Source of the DNA: Rhodanobacter glycinis
GTDB lineage: Bacteria; Pseudomonadota; Gammaproteobacteria; Xanthomonadales; Rhodanobacteraceae
NCBI RefSeq assembly: GCF_900114325.1
Contig: NZ_FOSR01000003.1
Coordinates: 62,001-126,000 of the forward strand
DNA length: 64,000 nt
Direction of reading: 5' to 3'
Numbering within the stretch: the first letter of the stretch is position 1; every line of letters starts with the position of its first letter. A program made the position numbers and the translations under genes. The notes under the pieces were generated by a model that was given only the letters and a program-made list of their open reading frames with translations, was not told where the DNA came from and did no database searches. Positions 42,074 to 52,091 of the stretch are shown piece after piece.

Positions 42074-43122
42074 GCGGGCGCGAGATCACCATCACCCCGC
42101 ACGAGGCCTTGCAGCGCACGATCGAACATCGCGAGATCTTTCACGACGAAATGATCTCGCTGATGCGCCAGATCATGAGCGGGCAGGTGAGTCCGCTGAT
42201 GACGGCGGCGATCATCACCGGCCTGCGCGTGAAGAAGGAAACCATCGGCGAGATCACCGGCGCGGCGCGGGTGATGCGCGAGCTGTCGGCGAAGGTGGAT
42301 GCGCCGGCCAGCGGGCATTTCCTCGATATCGTGGGCACCGGCGGCGATGGCGCGTCGAGCTTCAACATTTCCACCGCCTCGATGTTCGTGGCGGCGGCGG
42401 CCGGGGCGAAGATCGCCAAGCATGGCGGCCGCAGCGTGTCGTCGAAGTCCGGCAGTGCCGACGTGCTGGAGGCGCTGGGCGCCTCGATCGAGCTCAAGCC
42501 GGCGCAGGTGGCTGCCTGCCTGGCCGAGACCGGTATCGGCTTCATGTTCGCGCCCAACCATCATCCGGCGATGAAGGTGGTGGCGCCGGTGCGCAAGGAA
42601 ATGGGCGTGCGCACGCTGTTCAACATCCTCGGGCCGCTGACCAATCCGGCCGGTGCGCCGAACATCCTGATGGGCGTGTTCCATCCCGACCTAGTCGGCA
42701 TCCAGGTGCGCGTACTGCAGCAACTGGGCGCACGTCATGCGCTGGTGGTGTGGGGGCGCGACGGCATGGACGAGATTTCGCTGGGTGCGGCCACCCTGGT
42801 CGGTGAGCTGCGCGACGGCGAAGTGCGTGAATACGAGGTGGAGCCGGAAGACTTCGGTCTGTCGATGGCCTCCAGTCGCAATCTGCGCGTGGACAACGTG
42901 GCGGAGTCGAAGGCGATGCTGTTGCAGGCACTGGATGGCGAGCCCGGCGTGCCGCATGACATCGTGTGCCTGAACGCCGGTGCGGCACTGTATGCGGCGA
43001 ACGTGGCCGGCTCCATCGGCGAGGGCATTGAGCGCGCGCGGTCGACGATTGCCAGCGGCGCGGCACGTGCGAAAATGGAAGCCTTCGTGGCTGTCACGCG
43101 CCGATTGGCCAATGCCGGGTAA
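42070..43122 (+). CDS. trpD: Anthranilate phosphoribosyltransferase
   Basis: 350 residues. Adds the phosphoribosyl group from PRPP to anthranilate. Visible motifs: [17 protein letters not shown] (PRPP-binding GTGGD), [21 protein letters not shown], and [22 protein letters not shown]. Start ATG 42070 overlaps the trpG stop. Confidence 0.97.
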   Translation: MSGREITITPHEALQRTIEHREIFHDEMISLMRQIMSGQVSPLMTAAIITGLRVKKETIGEITGAARVMRELSAKVDAPASGHFLDIVGTGGDGASSFNISTASMFVAAAAGAKIAKHGGRSVSSKSGSADVLEALGASIELKPAQVAACLAETGIGFMFAPNHHPAMKVVAPVRKEMGVRTLFNILGPLTNPAGAPNILMGVFHPDLVGIQVRVLQQLGARHALVVWGRDGMDEISLGAATLVGELRDGEVREYEVEPEDFGLSMASSRNLRVDNVAESKAMLLQALDGEPGVPHDIVCLNAGAALYAANVAGSIGEGIERARSTIASGAARAKMEAFVAVTRRLANAG

Positions 43123-43174
43123 GATGGCGCCATTCCCCTTGTTGTTTCCCTTCCCCGACTGCCGGTGACCACGC

Positions 43175-43969
43175 ATGGCCGACATTCTCAATCGTATTCT
43201 CGCGCGCAAGGTGGAGGAGATCGCCGAGCGCAGTGCCCAGTTGCCGCTGGAAGCGCTGGCGGCACGGGTCGAAGGCTTGCCGCCGACGCGTGGCTTCGCC
43301 GCCGCGCTGGAGGCGAAGATCGACCAGGGCCTGCCGGCGGTGATCGCCGAGGTCAAGAAAGCCAGTCCGAGCAAGGGCGTGATTCGCCCGGAGTTCGACC
43401 CGGCCGCGATTGCGAAGAGCTACGAAGCTGGTGGTGCGGCCTGCCTGTCGGTGCTGACCGACAAGGATTTCTTCCACGGCAGCGAGGAGTTCCTGCGTCA
43501 GGCGCGTGACGCGTGTTCGTTGCCAGTGCTGCGCAAGGATTTCGTGATCGATCCGTACCAGGTGTACGAGGCGCGTGCGATCGGTGCGGACTGCATCCTG
43601 CTGATCGTCGCCGCGCTGAGTGATGCCGCGCTGCTCGACCTGTCGATGCTGGCCGCCGAGCTGGACCTGGACGTGCTGTGCGAAGTGCACGATGTCGAGG
43701 AGCTGGAGCGTGCGTTGGCGCTGCCGGTGCCGCTGGTGGGCGTGAACAACCGCAACCTGCGCACCTTCGAGACGTCGCTGGAAACCTCGCTCGAGCTGCA
43801 GGAGCTGATGGAATACGACCGCATCATGGTCACCGAGTCCGGCATTCGTACCGCCGAGGACGTGGCCTTGCTGCGCGACGCCGGCATCAACGCGTTCCTG
43901 GTCGGCGAAGCGTTCATGCGCGCGGACAACCCGGGTCTCGAACTGCAGCGATTGTTCGCCACGACCTGA
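43175..43969 (+). CDS. trpC: Indole-3-glycerol phosphate synthase
   Basis: 264 residues. TIM-barrel enzyme that closes the indole ring. Motifs: [14 protein letters not shown] with catalytic lysines, [35 protein letters not shown] and VTESGI. It is monofunctional (no PRA isomerase fused). It follows trpD by 52 bases and precedes a HAD phosphatase gene by 5 bases. Confidence 0.97.
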   Translation: MADILNRILARKVEEIAERSAQLPLEALAARVEGLPPTRGFAAALEAKIDQGLPAVIAEVKKASPSKGVIRPEFDPAAIAKSYEAGGAACLSVLTDKDFFHGSEEFLRQARDACSLPVLRKDFVIDPYQVYEARAIGADCILLIVAALSDAALLDLSMLAAELDLDVLCEVHDVEELERALALPVPLVGVNNRNLRTFETSLETSLELQELMEYDRIMVTESGIRTAEDVALLRDAGINAFLVGEAFMRADNPGLELQRLFATT

Positions 43970-43974
43970 CACGC

Positions 43975-44676
43975 ATGGGAACAGGGGAATTCCAGGCAAC
44001 GCCATCCACGGCGGACGGCGACGCGTCCGCGTCGCGCGTGGTGCTGTTCGATTTCGACGGCGTGCTGATCCACGGCGACTCCTTTTACCTGTTCATGCGC
44101 GACCGCTACGCACGGGCGTGGTGGCGCAAGGCGCTGGCCCTGCTGGCCTTGCCGTGGCTGCTGTTGTGCCTGCCATTCTCGCGCCGCCGGGCGATGCGCA
44201 CATTGGTGCATATCGGCCTGTGCGGGGTGGGCGAGCAGCGTTATCGCGAGATCGCCACCCGGTTCGGCGCCGCGCTGGTGCGTCGTCCGCGCCAGTTCTG
44301 TCGCGATGGCCTGCAACAGTTGCGGCGTCATCAGGCCGCGGGTGATCGCGTGCTGGTGGTGACCGGCTGCGAGGAAACCCTCGCACGCAGCGTGCTTGCC
44401 GAGCTGGGCCTTGACGGTCTCGAAGTCGTCGCCTCGTCGCTGCAACCGGGGTGGTCGGGCATGCGGATGCAGCGCCACAACGTGGGGCGGCGCAAGCCGG
44501 AGGCGCTGGCGGCACTCGGCATCCGCGCCAGTGCGGTGGCCTACAGTGATTCGAGCCAGGACATCCCGATGTTGAAAATGACAGCCGATCCCGTGCTGGT
44601 GAATGCCGTGCCGGTGATCTGCAAGCGGGTCGAGAAGGCACTTGGGCGCAGCGTGCGCCGGGTCGAGTGGTACTGA
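43975..44676 (+). CDS. HAD-superfamily phosphatase (subfamily IB-like)
   Basis: 233 residues. Motif I is VVLFDFDGVLIHGDS with the nucleophilic first Asp; motif II is RVLVVTGC; motif III lysine and motif IV SDSSQDIPML close the active site. A hydrophobic/basic stretch (about 45-75) suggests membrane contact. The fold matches phosphoserine-phosphatase-like IB members; the substrate is not evident. It starts 5 bases after trpC and is probably cotranscribed with trpGDC. Confidence 0.85.
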   Translation: MGTGEFQATPSTADGDASASRVVLFDFDGVLIHGDSFYLFMRDRYARAWWRKALALLALPWLLLCLPFSRRRAMRTLVHIGLCGVGEQRYREIATRFGAALVRRPRQFCRDGLQQLRRHQAAGDRVLVVTGCEETLARSVLAELGLDGLEVVASSLQPGWSGMRMQRHNVGRRKPEALAALGIRASAVAYSDSSQDIPMLKMTADPVLVNAVPVICKRVEKALGRSVRRVEWY

Positions 44677-44806
44677 GCCGGCGTGCTATGGCCGGGTGAT
44701 CCATGCCGGCCGGGCTCCGCAGTTTTCGCCGCACGCGGATGGCTGGCCTGCGTGTGACGAAGTGGGCGTGACGCGCGATGGGCGGGGGTGGTGCCGCCCG
44801 CTTTCC

Positions 44807-45502
44807 TCAGCGGGTGCCGCGCACCACGATGGTCTTGCCGGAGACGTCGATCATGCGCTGCTCCTCCAACTGCTTGAGCACGCGGCCGACCATTTCGCGC
44901 GAACAACCCACGATGCGGCTCACTTCCTGGCGCGAGATGCGAATCTGGGTGCCGTCGGGGTGGGTCATCGCGTCCGGCTCCTGGCACAGGTCCAGCAGGG
45001 TGCGCGAGATGCGGTTGGTGACGTCCATGAAGGCCATGCGGCTGACCTGGCGCGAGGTGCGCAACAGGCGGTTGGTGAGCTGCGAGCCGATCGCGAACAG
45101 GATCTTCGGGCATTCCTCGCGCAGCGGACCTTCCATCAGCTGGAACAGGCGTTCATAGCTGATCTCGGCCATTTCGCAGGGGGTGCGGGTGCGCACCACC
45201 GATTCGCGCTGGGCCTGCTCCACGAACAAGCCCATCTCGCCGATGAACTGGCCGCGGCTGAGGTAGGCCAGGATCAGTTCGCGGCCCTGTTCGTCCTCGG
45301 TGCAGACCGCAAGCGAGCCGTCGATGATGTAGTAAAGCGTGTTGGCGGGGTCGCCGGGGCGGATGATGGCCGTCTTGCCCGGATAACGCCGGCGGTGGCA
45401 CAAGGCCAGGAAGCGTTCCATCGAAGCCGGGTCCGGTGCGAAACCGAGCGGCGCCTGGGAACGTTCGAAGGCCTGCTGGAGTTGGTATTTGAGTTGCGCC
45501 AC
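44807..45502 (-). CDS. clp: CRP-like global regulator Clp
   Basis: 231 residues. N-terminal cyclic-nucleotide-binding domain (about 20-140) and C-terminal helix-turn-helix (about 185-213; ISRQEVSRIVGCSREMVGRVLKQLEEQ). Sequence and genomic place match Clp of Xanthomonas, a CRP homologue whose DNA binding is inhibited by cyclic di-GMP and which controls extracellular enzymes and virulence-type genes. Divergent from speD across a 291-base spacer. Confidence 0.93.
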   Translation of the reverse strand: MAQLKYQLQQAFERSQAPLGFAPDPASMERFLALCHRRRYPGKTAIIRPGDPANTLYYIIDGSLAVCTEDEQGRELILAYLSRGQFIGEMGLFVEQAQRESVVRTRTPCEMAEISYERLFQLMEGPLREECPKILFAIGSQLTNRLLRTSRQVSRMAFMDVTNRISRTLLDLCQEPDAMTHPDGTQIRISRQEVSRIVGCSREMVGRVLKQLEEQRMIDVSGKTIVVRGTR

Positions 45503-45793
45503 GTGCTCTTTCCCCCAAAAAAATGTCTCAAGGGCCGCCGATGAACGGTGGCCGCGTCTGTGTTGTGCGGGTCCCTTGCAACCGGCCCATTATGGCAAAC
45601 GCAGGCAAAACGGCGCAGGTTCAATTTTTCTCCGCTTTCCATCATACTTTGCAGTTCTGCGGTCGGGTGAGAACTCGCGCGGACTATCAAGTGGACACGA
45701 AAGATAAGGGTCTTTCGTGCCATGTTTCCAGCGGGGACCCTTGCTGCTAACCCGCCTCGTCTGCTGACCGCACCCCGGTCATGGAGAGTCGCC

Positions 45794-46579
45794 GTGGTCA
45801 AGCCACTTCCCCGTCTGCGCCTGCAGGGTTTCAACAACCTCACCAAGGCGCTCAGCTTCAACATCTACGACATCTGCTATGCGGTGTCCGAAGAACAGCG
45901 CCAGCGCTACATCGAGTACATCGATGAACAGTACGACGCCGATCGGCTGACCCAGATCCTCACCGACGTGGCCGAGATCATCGGCGCGAACATCCTGAAC
46001 GTGGCCCGCCAGGACTACGACCCGCAGGGTGCCTCGGTGACCATGCTGATCTCCGAGGAACCGGTGGTCGAGAAGCTCGGTCGCGATTCGATCGCCGGGG
46101 CTGTGGTGGCGCACATGGACAAGAGCCACATCACCGTCCATACCTATCCGGAGACGCACCCGCACAACGGCATCGCCACCTTCCGCGCGGACATCGACGT
46201 GGCCACCTGCGGCGTGATCTCGCCGCTGAAGGCATTGAACTACCTGATCGACAGCTTCGAGTCGGACATCGTGGTGTGCGACTACCGCGTGCGCGGCTTC
46301 ACCCGCGACGTGAAGGGCAAGAAGCACTTCATCGACCACAAGATCAATTCGGTACAGGATTACCTGGCACGCCACATCAAGCAGAAGTACGAGATGTTCG
46401 ACGTGAACGTGTACCAGGAGAACATGTTCCACACCAAGATGCACATCAAGGACTTCGACCTCGACACCTACCTGTTCGAGGCCCATGCCGACGACCTCTC
46501 GTTCAAGGAGCGCCAGCGCATCGAGTCGCTGCTGCGACGCGAGATCGAGGAACTGTTCCACGGCCGCAACCTGATGTGA
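45794..46579 (+). CDS. speD: S-adenosylmethionine decarboxylase proenzyme
   Basis: 261 residues, the long enterobacterial-type enzyme. It supplies decarboxylated AdoMet for spermidine synthesis. Self-cleavage at S111 in [12 protein letters not shown] generates the pyruvoyl cofactor. The GTG at 45794 is preferred: GGAGAG lies five bases upstream and the protein then begins [19 protein letters not shown] as in related bacteria. An intrinsic terminator follows directly. Confidence 0.95.
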   Translation: MVKPLPRLRLQGFNNLTKALSFNIYDICYAVSEEQRQRYIEYIDEQYDADRLTQILTDVAEIIGANILNVARQDYDPQGASVTMLISEEPVVEKLGRDSIAGAVVAHMDKSHITVHTYPETHPHNGIATFRADIDVATCGVISPLKALNYLIDSFESDIVVCDYRVRGFTRDVKGKKHFIDHKINSVQDYLARHIKQKYEMFDVNVYQENMFHTKMHIKDFDLDTYLFEAHADDLSFKERQRIESLLRREIEELFHGRNLM

Positions 46580-46581
46580 CG

Positions 46582-46609
46582 AAAAACCCGCCGCGAGGCG
46601 CGGTTTTTT
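46582..46609 (+). terminator. Rho-independent terminator of speD
   Basis: Stem aaaaacccgcc / ggcgcggttttt-type with a gcga loop region and a run of six T residues, starting 3 bases after the speD stop. Confidence 0.85.
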
Positions 46610-46635
46610 CTTTGGGCATGGTACCCGCCGATCTT

Positions 46636-46672
46636 CTCCCTCTCCCCTTTGGGGAGAGGGCCGGGGTGGGGG
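46636..46672. repeat. Palindromic repeat, family B, half element
   Basis: ctccctctcccctttgggga followed by gagggccggggtgggg: a short hairpin with the ctctcccc/ggggagag core of the larger family B elements. Confidence 0.6.
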
Positions 46673-46711
46673 GCGGGTGCTCGTGAAAGCTTTGGCTGAA
46701 CCAGACCCCCG

Positions 46712-47353
46712 TCAGACCCGGTACGCCACCGTCTTCATCACCATCGAGCTGGCGTGCATCAGTTGCGGGATCGGGAACGGCAGGTCGATGCCGCCGCGGG
46801 CCTGGGCGTTCTGGGCATGGCGCACCTCGTCGGCCTGCATTTGCCGCAGCACCGCGCGCGAGCGCTCGTCCTGCGCGGGCAGGCGGTCCAGGTGCTCGGC
46901 CAGATGGGCTTCCACCTGGTGTTCGGTCTCCACCACGAAACCCAGGCTCACCGCGTCACCGGCCAGTGCGGCCAGCGCGCCGATCGCGTAGCTGCCGGCA
47001 TACCACAGTGGGTTGAACAGGCTGGGGCGGCTATCCAGCTCCTTCAGTCGCTCGGAGCACCAGGCGAGGTGGTCGGTCTCCTCGTCGGCAGCCTCGCGCA
47101 GGTGAACGCGGTTCTCCTCGCGCCGGGCCAGTGCGGCCTGACCGTCATACAGGGCCTGGGCACAGACTTCGCCGGTATGGTTGATGCGCATCAGGCCGGC
47201 GGCATGGCGGCGTTCGGCGTCATCCAGATCGGCACTGGCGATGGTGGCGCCGGGTGACGGGCGGTTGCCCTGTGGCGTGCCGGCGACCGTTTCCAGGGCG
47301 CGTTCGAGGCCGCTCAGCAGGCGGTCCAGTGGGGTCAGGGTACGTGCAGTCAT
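46712..47353 (-). CDS. coq7: 3-demethoxyubiquinol 3-hydroxylase (Coq7-type di-iron monooxygenase)
   Basis: 213 residues. Hydroxylates 2-octaprenyl-3-methyl-6-methoxy-1,4-benzoquinol in ubiquinone biosynthesis. Two ExxH di-iron motifs are visible (EETDHL and ADEVRH), plus Glu ligands in [11 protein letters not shown] and [13 protein letters not shown] 47353 gives the usual start; longer in-frame extension is out of keeping with the family. Single gene facing a divergent ribosomal-protein operon. Confidence 0.93.
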   Translation of the reverse strand: MTARTLTPLDRLLSGLERALETVAGTPQGNRPSPGATIASADLDDAERRHAAGLMRINHTGEVCAQALYDGQAALARREENRVHLREAADEETDHLAWCSERLKELDSRPSLFNPLWYAGSYAIGALAALAGDAVSLGFVVETEHQVEAHLAEHLDRLPAQDERSRAVLRQMQADEVRHAQNAQARGGIDLPFPIPQLMHASSMVMKTVAYRV

Positions 47354-47637
47354 CACGTCGCTCCGGTAGTTCGAATAATTGGGCCGGCAGCCGTCGGCGA
47401 AGGTCGCTGTGCCGGTTGTCCATGCCGATCGGGTACAGGCGGCAGCCCATGATAGGACGACAGCTGCCCATGGGCGGCCAGCGCCATGATGTCGTTGCAT
47501 GGCATCGGCTGGGACGGGCCGGCCGGCCGGGTGTGCGCTGCCCATGGCCGGTCGGAACGGAAATGTGGGTGGGGGTATTCTCAAGCGGCCGGTCGTTCAT
47601 GCTATCATTGCCAGCTCGCAACCCGCCGAGTTCGGGC
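47354..47637. other. Divergent spacer coq7 / rplM
   Basis: Nothing coding is supported. A TATCAT at 47603-47608 could be an additional -10 for rplM-rpsI, but has no convincing -35. Confidence 0.45.
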
Positions 47638-47667
47638 TTGCGCGATGGATGAAAGCTCAGCTATCAT
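47638..47667 (+). promoter_or_regulatory. Candidate promoter of rplM-rpsI
   Basis: TTGCGC (47638-47643) and TATCAT (47662-47667) with an 18-bp spacer. The leader downstream contains a small hairpin (ccgcc / ggcgg near 47700-47715) before the rplM start. Confidence 0.5.
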
Positions 47668-47731
47668 CTCGCGCCTTTGCTCCACACGATTCCGCTAACC
47701 GCCCTAGTGGCGGCAGATCAGGTATTCCGAA

Positions 47732-48160
47732 ATGAAAACGTTCAGCGCCAAGCCGGAAAGCGTCAAGCGCGACTGGTTCGTGGTTGATGCCACGAACAAG
47801 ACGCTCGGCCGTCTGTCGACCGAGATTGCTCGTCGCCTGCGCGGCAAGCACAAGCCGGAGTTCACCCCGCACGTCGACACCGGCGATTACATCGTCGTGA
47901 TCAACGCCGACAAGGTGGCCGTCACCGGTGCCAAGCTGGACGACAAGATGTACCACCGCTTCACCGGCTATGTCGGCAACCTGAAGACCATGAGTCTGCG
48001 GGACCTGCTGGCTACCCATCCGGAGCGCGTCATCGAGATCGCCGTCAAGGGCATGTTGCCGAAGAACCCGCTGGGCCGCGCGATGTACCGCAAGCTCAAG
48101 GTGTACGGCGGCGCCGAACATCCGCATACCGCCCAGCAGCCGCAGGCGCTGGAGATCTAA
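47732..48160 (+). CDS. rplM: 50S ribosomal protein L13
   Basis: 142 residues, normal length. Hallmarks: [54 protein letters not shown] and [11 protein letters not shown]. First gene of the conserved rplM-rpsI pair; rpsI starts 9 bases after its stop. Confidence 0.99.
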   Translation: MKTFSAKPESVKRDWFVVDATNKTLGRLSTEIARRLRGKHKPEFTPHVDTGDYIVVINADKVAVTGAKLDDKMYHRFTGYVGNLKTMSLRDLLATHPERVIEIAVKGMLPKNPLGRAMYRKLKVYGGAEHPHTAQQPQALEI

Positions 48161-48169
48161 GGAATCATC

Positions 48170-48562
48170 ATGGCAATCCAGCAGAATTACGGCACTGGCC
48201 GCCGCAAGTCCTCCGCCGCCCGCGTGTTCCTGCGCAAGGGCAGTGGTGCGATCGTGGTCAACGGCAAGAGCCTCGAGCAGTTCTTCGGTCGCGAGACCTC
48301 GTGCATGATCGTGCGCCAGCCGCTTGAGCTGACCGAGAACATGGACAAGTTCGACATCATGGTCACCGTCAGCGGTGGCGGCATCACCGGCCAGGCCGGC
48401 GCGATCCGCCTGGGCATCGCCCGCGCCCTGATCGAGTACGACGAATCGCTGAAGTCGCCGCTGCGCAAGGCCGGTTTCGTGACCCGCGACGCTCGTGAAG
48501 TCGAGCGCAAGAAGGTCGGTCTGCACAAGGCACGTCGCGCCACGCAGTTCTCGAAGCGCTAA
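48170..48562 (+). CDS. rpsI: 30S ribosomal protein S9
   Basis: 130 residues. [15 protein letters not shown] at the N-terminus, [19 protein letters not shown] in the middle and the basic C-terminal tail ending QFSKR, which contacts P-site tRNA. Directly followed by a tRNA-Gln gene. Confidence 0.99.
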   Translation: MAIQQNYGTGRRKSSAARVFLRKGSGAIVVNGKSLEQFFGRETSCMIVRQPLELTENMDKFDIMVTVSGGGITGQAGAIRLGIARALIEYDESLKSPLRKAGFVTRDAREVERKKVGLHKARRATQFSKR

Positions 48563-48574
48563 ACTCAGCTTCAT

Positions 48575-48649
48575 AGCCCCGTCGCCAAGCGGTAAGGCAC
48601 CTGACTCTGACTCAGGCATTCGGAGGTTCGAATCCTTCCGGGGCTGCCA
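48575..48649 (+). tRNA. tRNA-Gln (anticodon CUG)
   Basis: 75 bases including an encoded CCA end. Acceptor stem agccccg / cggggct, D arm gccaagcggtaaggc, anticodon stem cctga / tcagg with loop ctctgac placing CTG at 34-36, and T loop ttcgaat. It reads CAG codons. It lies 12 bases after rpsI. Confidence 0.97.
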
Positions 48650-48688
48650 AACCCAAGTCGATAGCGTGATTCCGGTCGCGCCATCGCC

Positions 48689-48716
48689 CGAAAACCCGCC
48701 GCATGGCGGGTTTTCG
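48689..48716. terminator. Intrinsic terminator after tRNA-Gln
   Basis: A 12-bp perfect stem cgaaaacccgcc / ggcgggttttcg with a gcat loop, whose A/T ends could work for either strand. Confidence 0.8.
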
Positions 48717-48893
48717 CGTTTCCGGCATGGCGACACGAAAGAGCGCTCTGCGAGGTTCGGATGATGGACGTGGGGCGATGCGCGCCGATCACCGGAAATC
48801 GCAGAATATTACGGCGTTATTTGCGTTTTGATCCCTTCGGTTTTGCACTGCAACAGCGTAAAATTCCCGTTTTTACCCTCCTGTGATGATTCC

Positions 48894-50861
48894 ATGACGC
48901 CAGCAACTGACGAACCCGTCGGGCACGCAGACGTGCGTACTGTCGGCAGCACCGACGCGCTCCCTATCGCCCCGGCCCTGGGCCTGTCCCTGGACGCGGC
49001 GAGCATGCCGCGCAAATCGACCCTGGTGACGCGCCGAATTCTGTTGATCAGCGTGCTGGCCGTGATTCTTGGCGTGGCGGCGGCTTACGTGGCACAGCTG
49101 CTGATGCTGTTGATCAACCTGATCACCGACCTGTGCTTTTATGGCCGTGTTTCGGATGTGATCGGGCCCACGGCGCACAAGGGTTCCTTCGTGTTGTCGC
49201 CGGCCGGGAATCATCTTGGCGTCTGGGTCATCCTGATCCCGGTGATTGGCGGCCTGCTTGCCGGTATCATGGCTCGCTGGGGTTCCCGTGCGATCCAGGG
49301 CCACGGCATTCCCGAGGCGATGGAGCAGATCCTTACCAACGAATCCAACATTCCGGCCCGCATCACCTGGCTGAAGCCGCTGTCTTCGGCGTTTGCGATC
49401 GGTACCGGCGGCCCGTTCGGCGCGGAAGGTCCGATCATTTCCACCGGCGGCGCCCTGGGTTCGCTGATCGGCCAGTTGCTGCGGGTGACGGCGAACGAGC
49501 GCAAGGTGTTGCTGGCGGCGGGTGCCGCGGCAGGCATGGCGGCGGTGTTCGGCGCGCCGGTGGCCTCGCTGGTGCTGGCCGTGGAACTGCTGTTGTTCGA
49601 GCTGCGCCCGCGTTCGCTGATTCCGGTGGCGTTGGCCACGGTGACCGCGGTGGGCGTGCGCTATGCCACGTATGGCGCGGCGCCGGTGTTTCCGATGCCG
49701 AGCGTGTTGCAACCGGGCGGAATGGCGCTGATCGGCTTCGTGCTGATCGGCGGCCTGGTCGGTTATGCGTCGGTGTGGGTGACCAAGGCGGTGTACGGCG
49801 TCGAGGACATGTTCGAAAAGCTGCCGATCCACTGGATGTGGTGGCCGGCGCTTGGCGCCTTGGTGGCGGGCGTCGTTGGCTGGATCGAGCCGCACACCCT
49901 GGGCGTGGGTTACGACAACATCGACGCGCTGGTGCAGGGGCATTGGGGCCTGACCATGCTGCTCACGTTCGGTGCGCTGAAGTTCATCTCGTGGGTGATT
50001 GCGCTGGGCAGCGGCACCTCCGGCGGTACGCTGGCGCCGTTGTTCATGATCGGCGGTTCGATGGGCGCCGCGATCGGCATGGGCATCAACCATTTCATGC
50101 CGGCGGCCGACATCGATCCGCGCATCGCGGCACTGGTAGGCATGGCGGCAATCTTCGCGGGTTCTTCGCGCGCACTGCTGACGGCGGTGGTGTTCGCCTT
50201 CGAAACCACGCGCCAGCCGGCGTGCCTGCTGCCCCTGCTGGGTGGTTGCACGGCGGCCTACCTGATCTCGGCGTTGATCATGCGCAACACCATCATGACC
50301 GAGAAAATCGCCCGTCGCGGCGTGCGCGTGCCCTCCGAATACGCGGCCGATTATCTGGATCAGGTAGCGGTGGGCGAGGTGTGCTCGCGTAACGTGGTGT
50401 CGCTGAAGGCCAACCAGACCCTGGCGGAAGTGCGCCCGTGGCTGAACGAGAGCGGGGAAGATACGCGCCACCAGGGTTTCCCGGTGGTGGACGAAGCCGG
50501 GCACGTGTGCGGTGTACTTACCCGGCGCACCCTGCTCGATCCGCAGTGGCATTACACCCACACCTTGGCCGAGCTGGTGACGCGCAAGCCGATTGCGGTG
50601 AATGAAGCGCATTCCCTGCGCGAGGCAGCCGATCACATGGTGGCCGAAAAGGTGGGCCGGCTGATCGTGGTGAGCAAGGATGATCCGCACAAGCTGGTGG
50701 GCATTCTCACCCGTGGCGACATCCTGGCCTCGCACGCGCAGCGCCTGCGCGAGGCACGCGAATCGTCACGGCATCTGAAATTGCGCCAAGGCTTCAAGCC
50801 GCAACCGCGCAGCGGCAACACGATGGATGGCCACGGCCACGGGCGTGGTTCAGGCCGCTAA
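48894..50861 (+). CDS. ClC-family chloride channel/transporter with CBS domains
   Basis: 655 residues. A variable cytoplasmic N-terminus (about 1-40), then the ClC membrane domain with GHGIPEA, GTGGPFGAEGPII (gating glutamate E178) and GSGTSGGTLAP, then two CBS domains (about 500-615; regulation by adenine nucleotides is known for such pairs) and a His/Gly-rich tail. It moves chloride across the inner membrane, as channel or Cl-/H+ exchanger; the sequence does not settle which. ATG 48894 lies just before the first conserved residues. Confidence 0.92.
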   Translation: MTPATDEPVGHADVRTVGSTDALPIAPALGLSLDAASMPRKSTLVTRRILLISVLAVILGVAAAYVAQLLMLLINLITDLCFYGRVSDVIGPTAHKGSFVLSPAGNHLGVWVILIPVIGGLLAGIMARWGSRAIQGHGIPEAMEQILTNESNIPARITWLKPLSSAFAIGTGGPFGAEGPIISTGGALGSLIGQLLRVTANERKVLLAAGAAAGMAAVFGAPVASLVLAVELLLFELRPRSLIPVALATVTAVGVRYATYGAAPVFPMPSVLQPGGMALIGFVLIGGLVGYASVWVTKAVYGVEDMFEKLPIHWMWWPALGALVAGVVGWIEPHTLGVGYDNIDALVQGHWGLTMLLTFGALKFISWVIALGSGTSGGTLAPLFMIGGSMGAAIGMGINHFMPAADIDPRIAALVGMAAIFAGSSRALLTAVVFAFETTRQPACLLPLLGGCTAAYLISALIMRNTIMTEKIARRGVRVPSEYAADYLDQVAVGEVCSRNVVSLKANQTLAEVRPWLNESGEDTRHQGFPVVDEAGHVCGVLTRRTLLDPQWHYTHTLAELVTRKPIAVNEAHSLREAADHMVAEKVGRLIVVSKDDPHKLVGILTRGDILASHAQRLREARESSRHLKLRQGFKPQPRSGNTMDGHGHGRGSGR

Positions 50862-50883
50862 GCCGCTAGCGAGGAAGCAGGCC

Positions 50884-50915
50884 ACAAAAAAACCGCCGGA
50901 CAGGCGGTTTTTTTG
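50884..50915. terminator. Bidirectional intrinsic terminator
   Basis: aaaaaaaccgcc / ggcggttttttt with a ggaca loop, 22 bases after the ClC gene; the A and T runs allow use by the convergent rpiA gene as well. Confidence 0.9.
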
Positions 50916-50965
50916 TGGAGTCGGGATGGCGCACATGGAGCCAATGACGGGCGTCCGTCAAAAGC

Positions 50966-51607
50966 TCACATTTCCTGGCTGCCCATCAGCACCACGTCGG
51001 CCGGGCGCCGTGCGAACAGACCCACGGTGACGATGCCGGGCAACTGGTTCAGCTGCTTTTCCAGCGCCACCGGATCGGTGATGCGCCAGCCGTGCACGTC
51101 GATGATCCAGTTGCCGTTGTCGGTGACCACGCCGTCGCGCCACACCGGCTGGCCGCCCAGCTTGACGATTTCGCGGCCGACCAGGCTGCGCGCCATCGGG
51201 ATCACCTCGATCGGCAGCGGGAACGTGCCCAGCACGTCCACGCGCTTGCTCGAATCGATGATGCAGATGAATTTCTGCGACGCTTCGGCGACGATCTTCT
51301 CGCGGGTCAGCGCAGCGCCGCCGCCCTTGATCAGGCGCTTGTGCGGGTCGCATTCGTCGGCGCCATCGATGTAGATCGACAGCGGGCCGGCGGTGTTGAG
51401 GTCGAGCACCGGGATGCCGTGCTTCTTCAGTTGCGCGGACGACTGTTCGGAGCTGGACACCGCACCCTGGATGCGGTCCTTCAGGTCTGCCAGTGCATCG
51501 ATGAAGAAGGCGACGGTGGAGCCGGTGCCGACGCCCACGATGGCGCCGTCCTCCACGTAGCGGATGGCGGCTTCGCCGGCCTGGCGTTTCTCGTTGGCAT
51601 TGCTCAT
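50966..51607 (-). CDS. rpiA: Ribose-5-phosphate isomerase A
   Basis: 213 residues. Interconverts ribose 5-phosphate and ribulose 5-phosphate. Visible motifs: [41 protein letters not shown] with catalytic Asp/Glu/Lys, and [13 protein letters not shown] 51607 matches the family start. The EVE-domain gene lies 31 bases upstream in the same direction. Confidence 0.97.
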   Translation of the reverse strand: MSNANEKRQAGEAAIRYVEDGAIVGVGTGSTVAFFIDALADLKDRIQGAVSSSEQSSAQLKKHGIPVLDLNTAGPLSIYIDGADECDPHKRLIKGGGAALTREKIVAEASQKFICIIDSSKRVDVLGTFPLPIEVIPMARSLVGREIVKLGGQPVWRDGVVTDNGNWIIDVHGWRITDPVALEKQLNQLPGIVTVGLFARRPADVVLMGSQEM

Positions 51608-51638
51608 CGGGTGATTCCGGCAGTCATGAAAAGGGAGC

Positions 51639-52091
51639 TCATTCCAGCGCCAGGATGGTGCGCCAGTCTTCGGCATCGACCGGCATCACCGACAGGCGGT
51701 TGCCCTTGCGCACCAGCGCCATCCCGGACAAGGCCGGCAGTGCCTGCATTTCCTTCAGCGTGATGGTGCGCTTGAGCTTGCGCACGAAGGCCACGTCCAC
51801 CAGCACCCAGCGCGGATTGTCGCGCGAGCTGGCGGCATCGAAGTGCCCGTTCTTCGGATCGAACTGGGTCGGGTCAGGGTAGGCGTCGGTGGCGATCCTG
51901 GCGATGCCGACGATGCCCGGTTCGGCGCAGTTGGAATGGTAGAAAAAAACCTGATCACCCACACGCATGCCGTCGCGCATGAAATTGCGCGCCTGGTAGT
52001 TGCGCACGCCGTCCCATGGTTCCCGTTTCTTGCGCTTCAGGTCGTCGATGGAGAAGGCGTCCGGCTCGGACTTCATCAGCCAGTGATTCAT
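51639..52091 (-). CDS. EVE-domain protein (thymocyte nuclear protein 1-like)
   Basis: 150 residues, nearly the whole length an EVE (PUA-like) domain: [42 protein letters not shown] and [20 protein letters not shown] domains bind modified bases in DNA or RNA; the physiological target in bacteria is unknown. Its ATG overlaps the stop of the folate cyclo-ligase gene (ATGA). Confidence 0.92.
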   Translation of the reverse strand: MNHWLMKSEPDAFSIDDLKRKKREPWDGVRNYQARNFMRDGMRVGDQVFFYHSNCAEPGIVGIARIATDAYPDPTQFDPKNGHFDAASSRDNPRWVLVDVAFVRKLKRTITLKEMQALPALSGMALVRKGNRLSVMPVDAEDWRTILALE

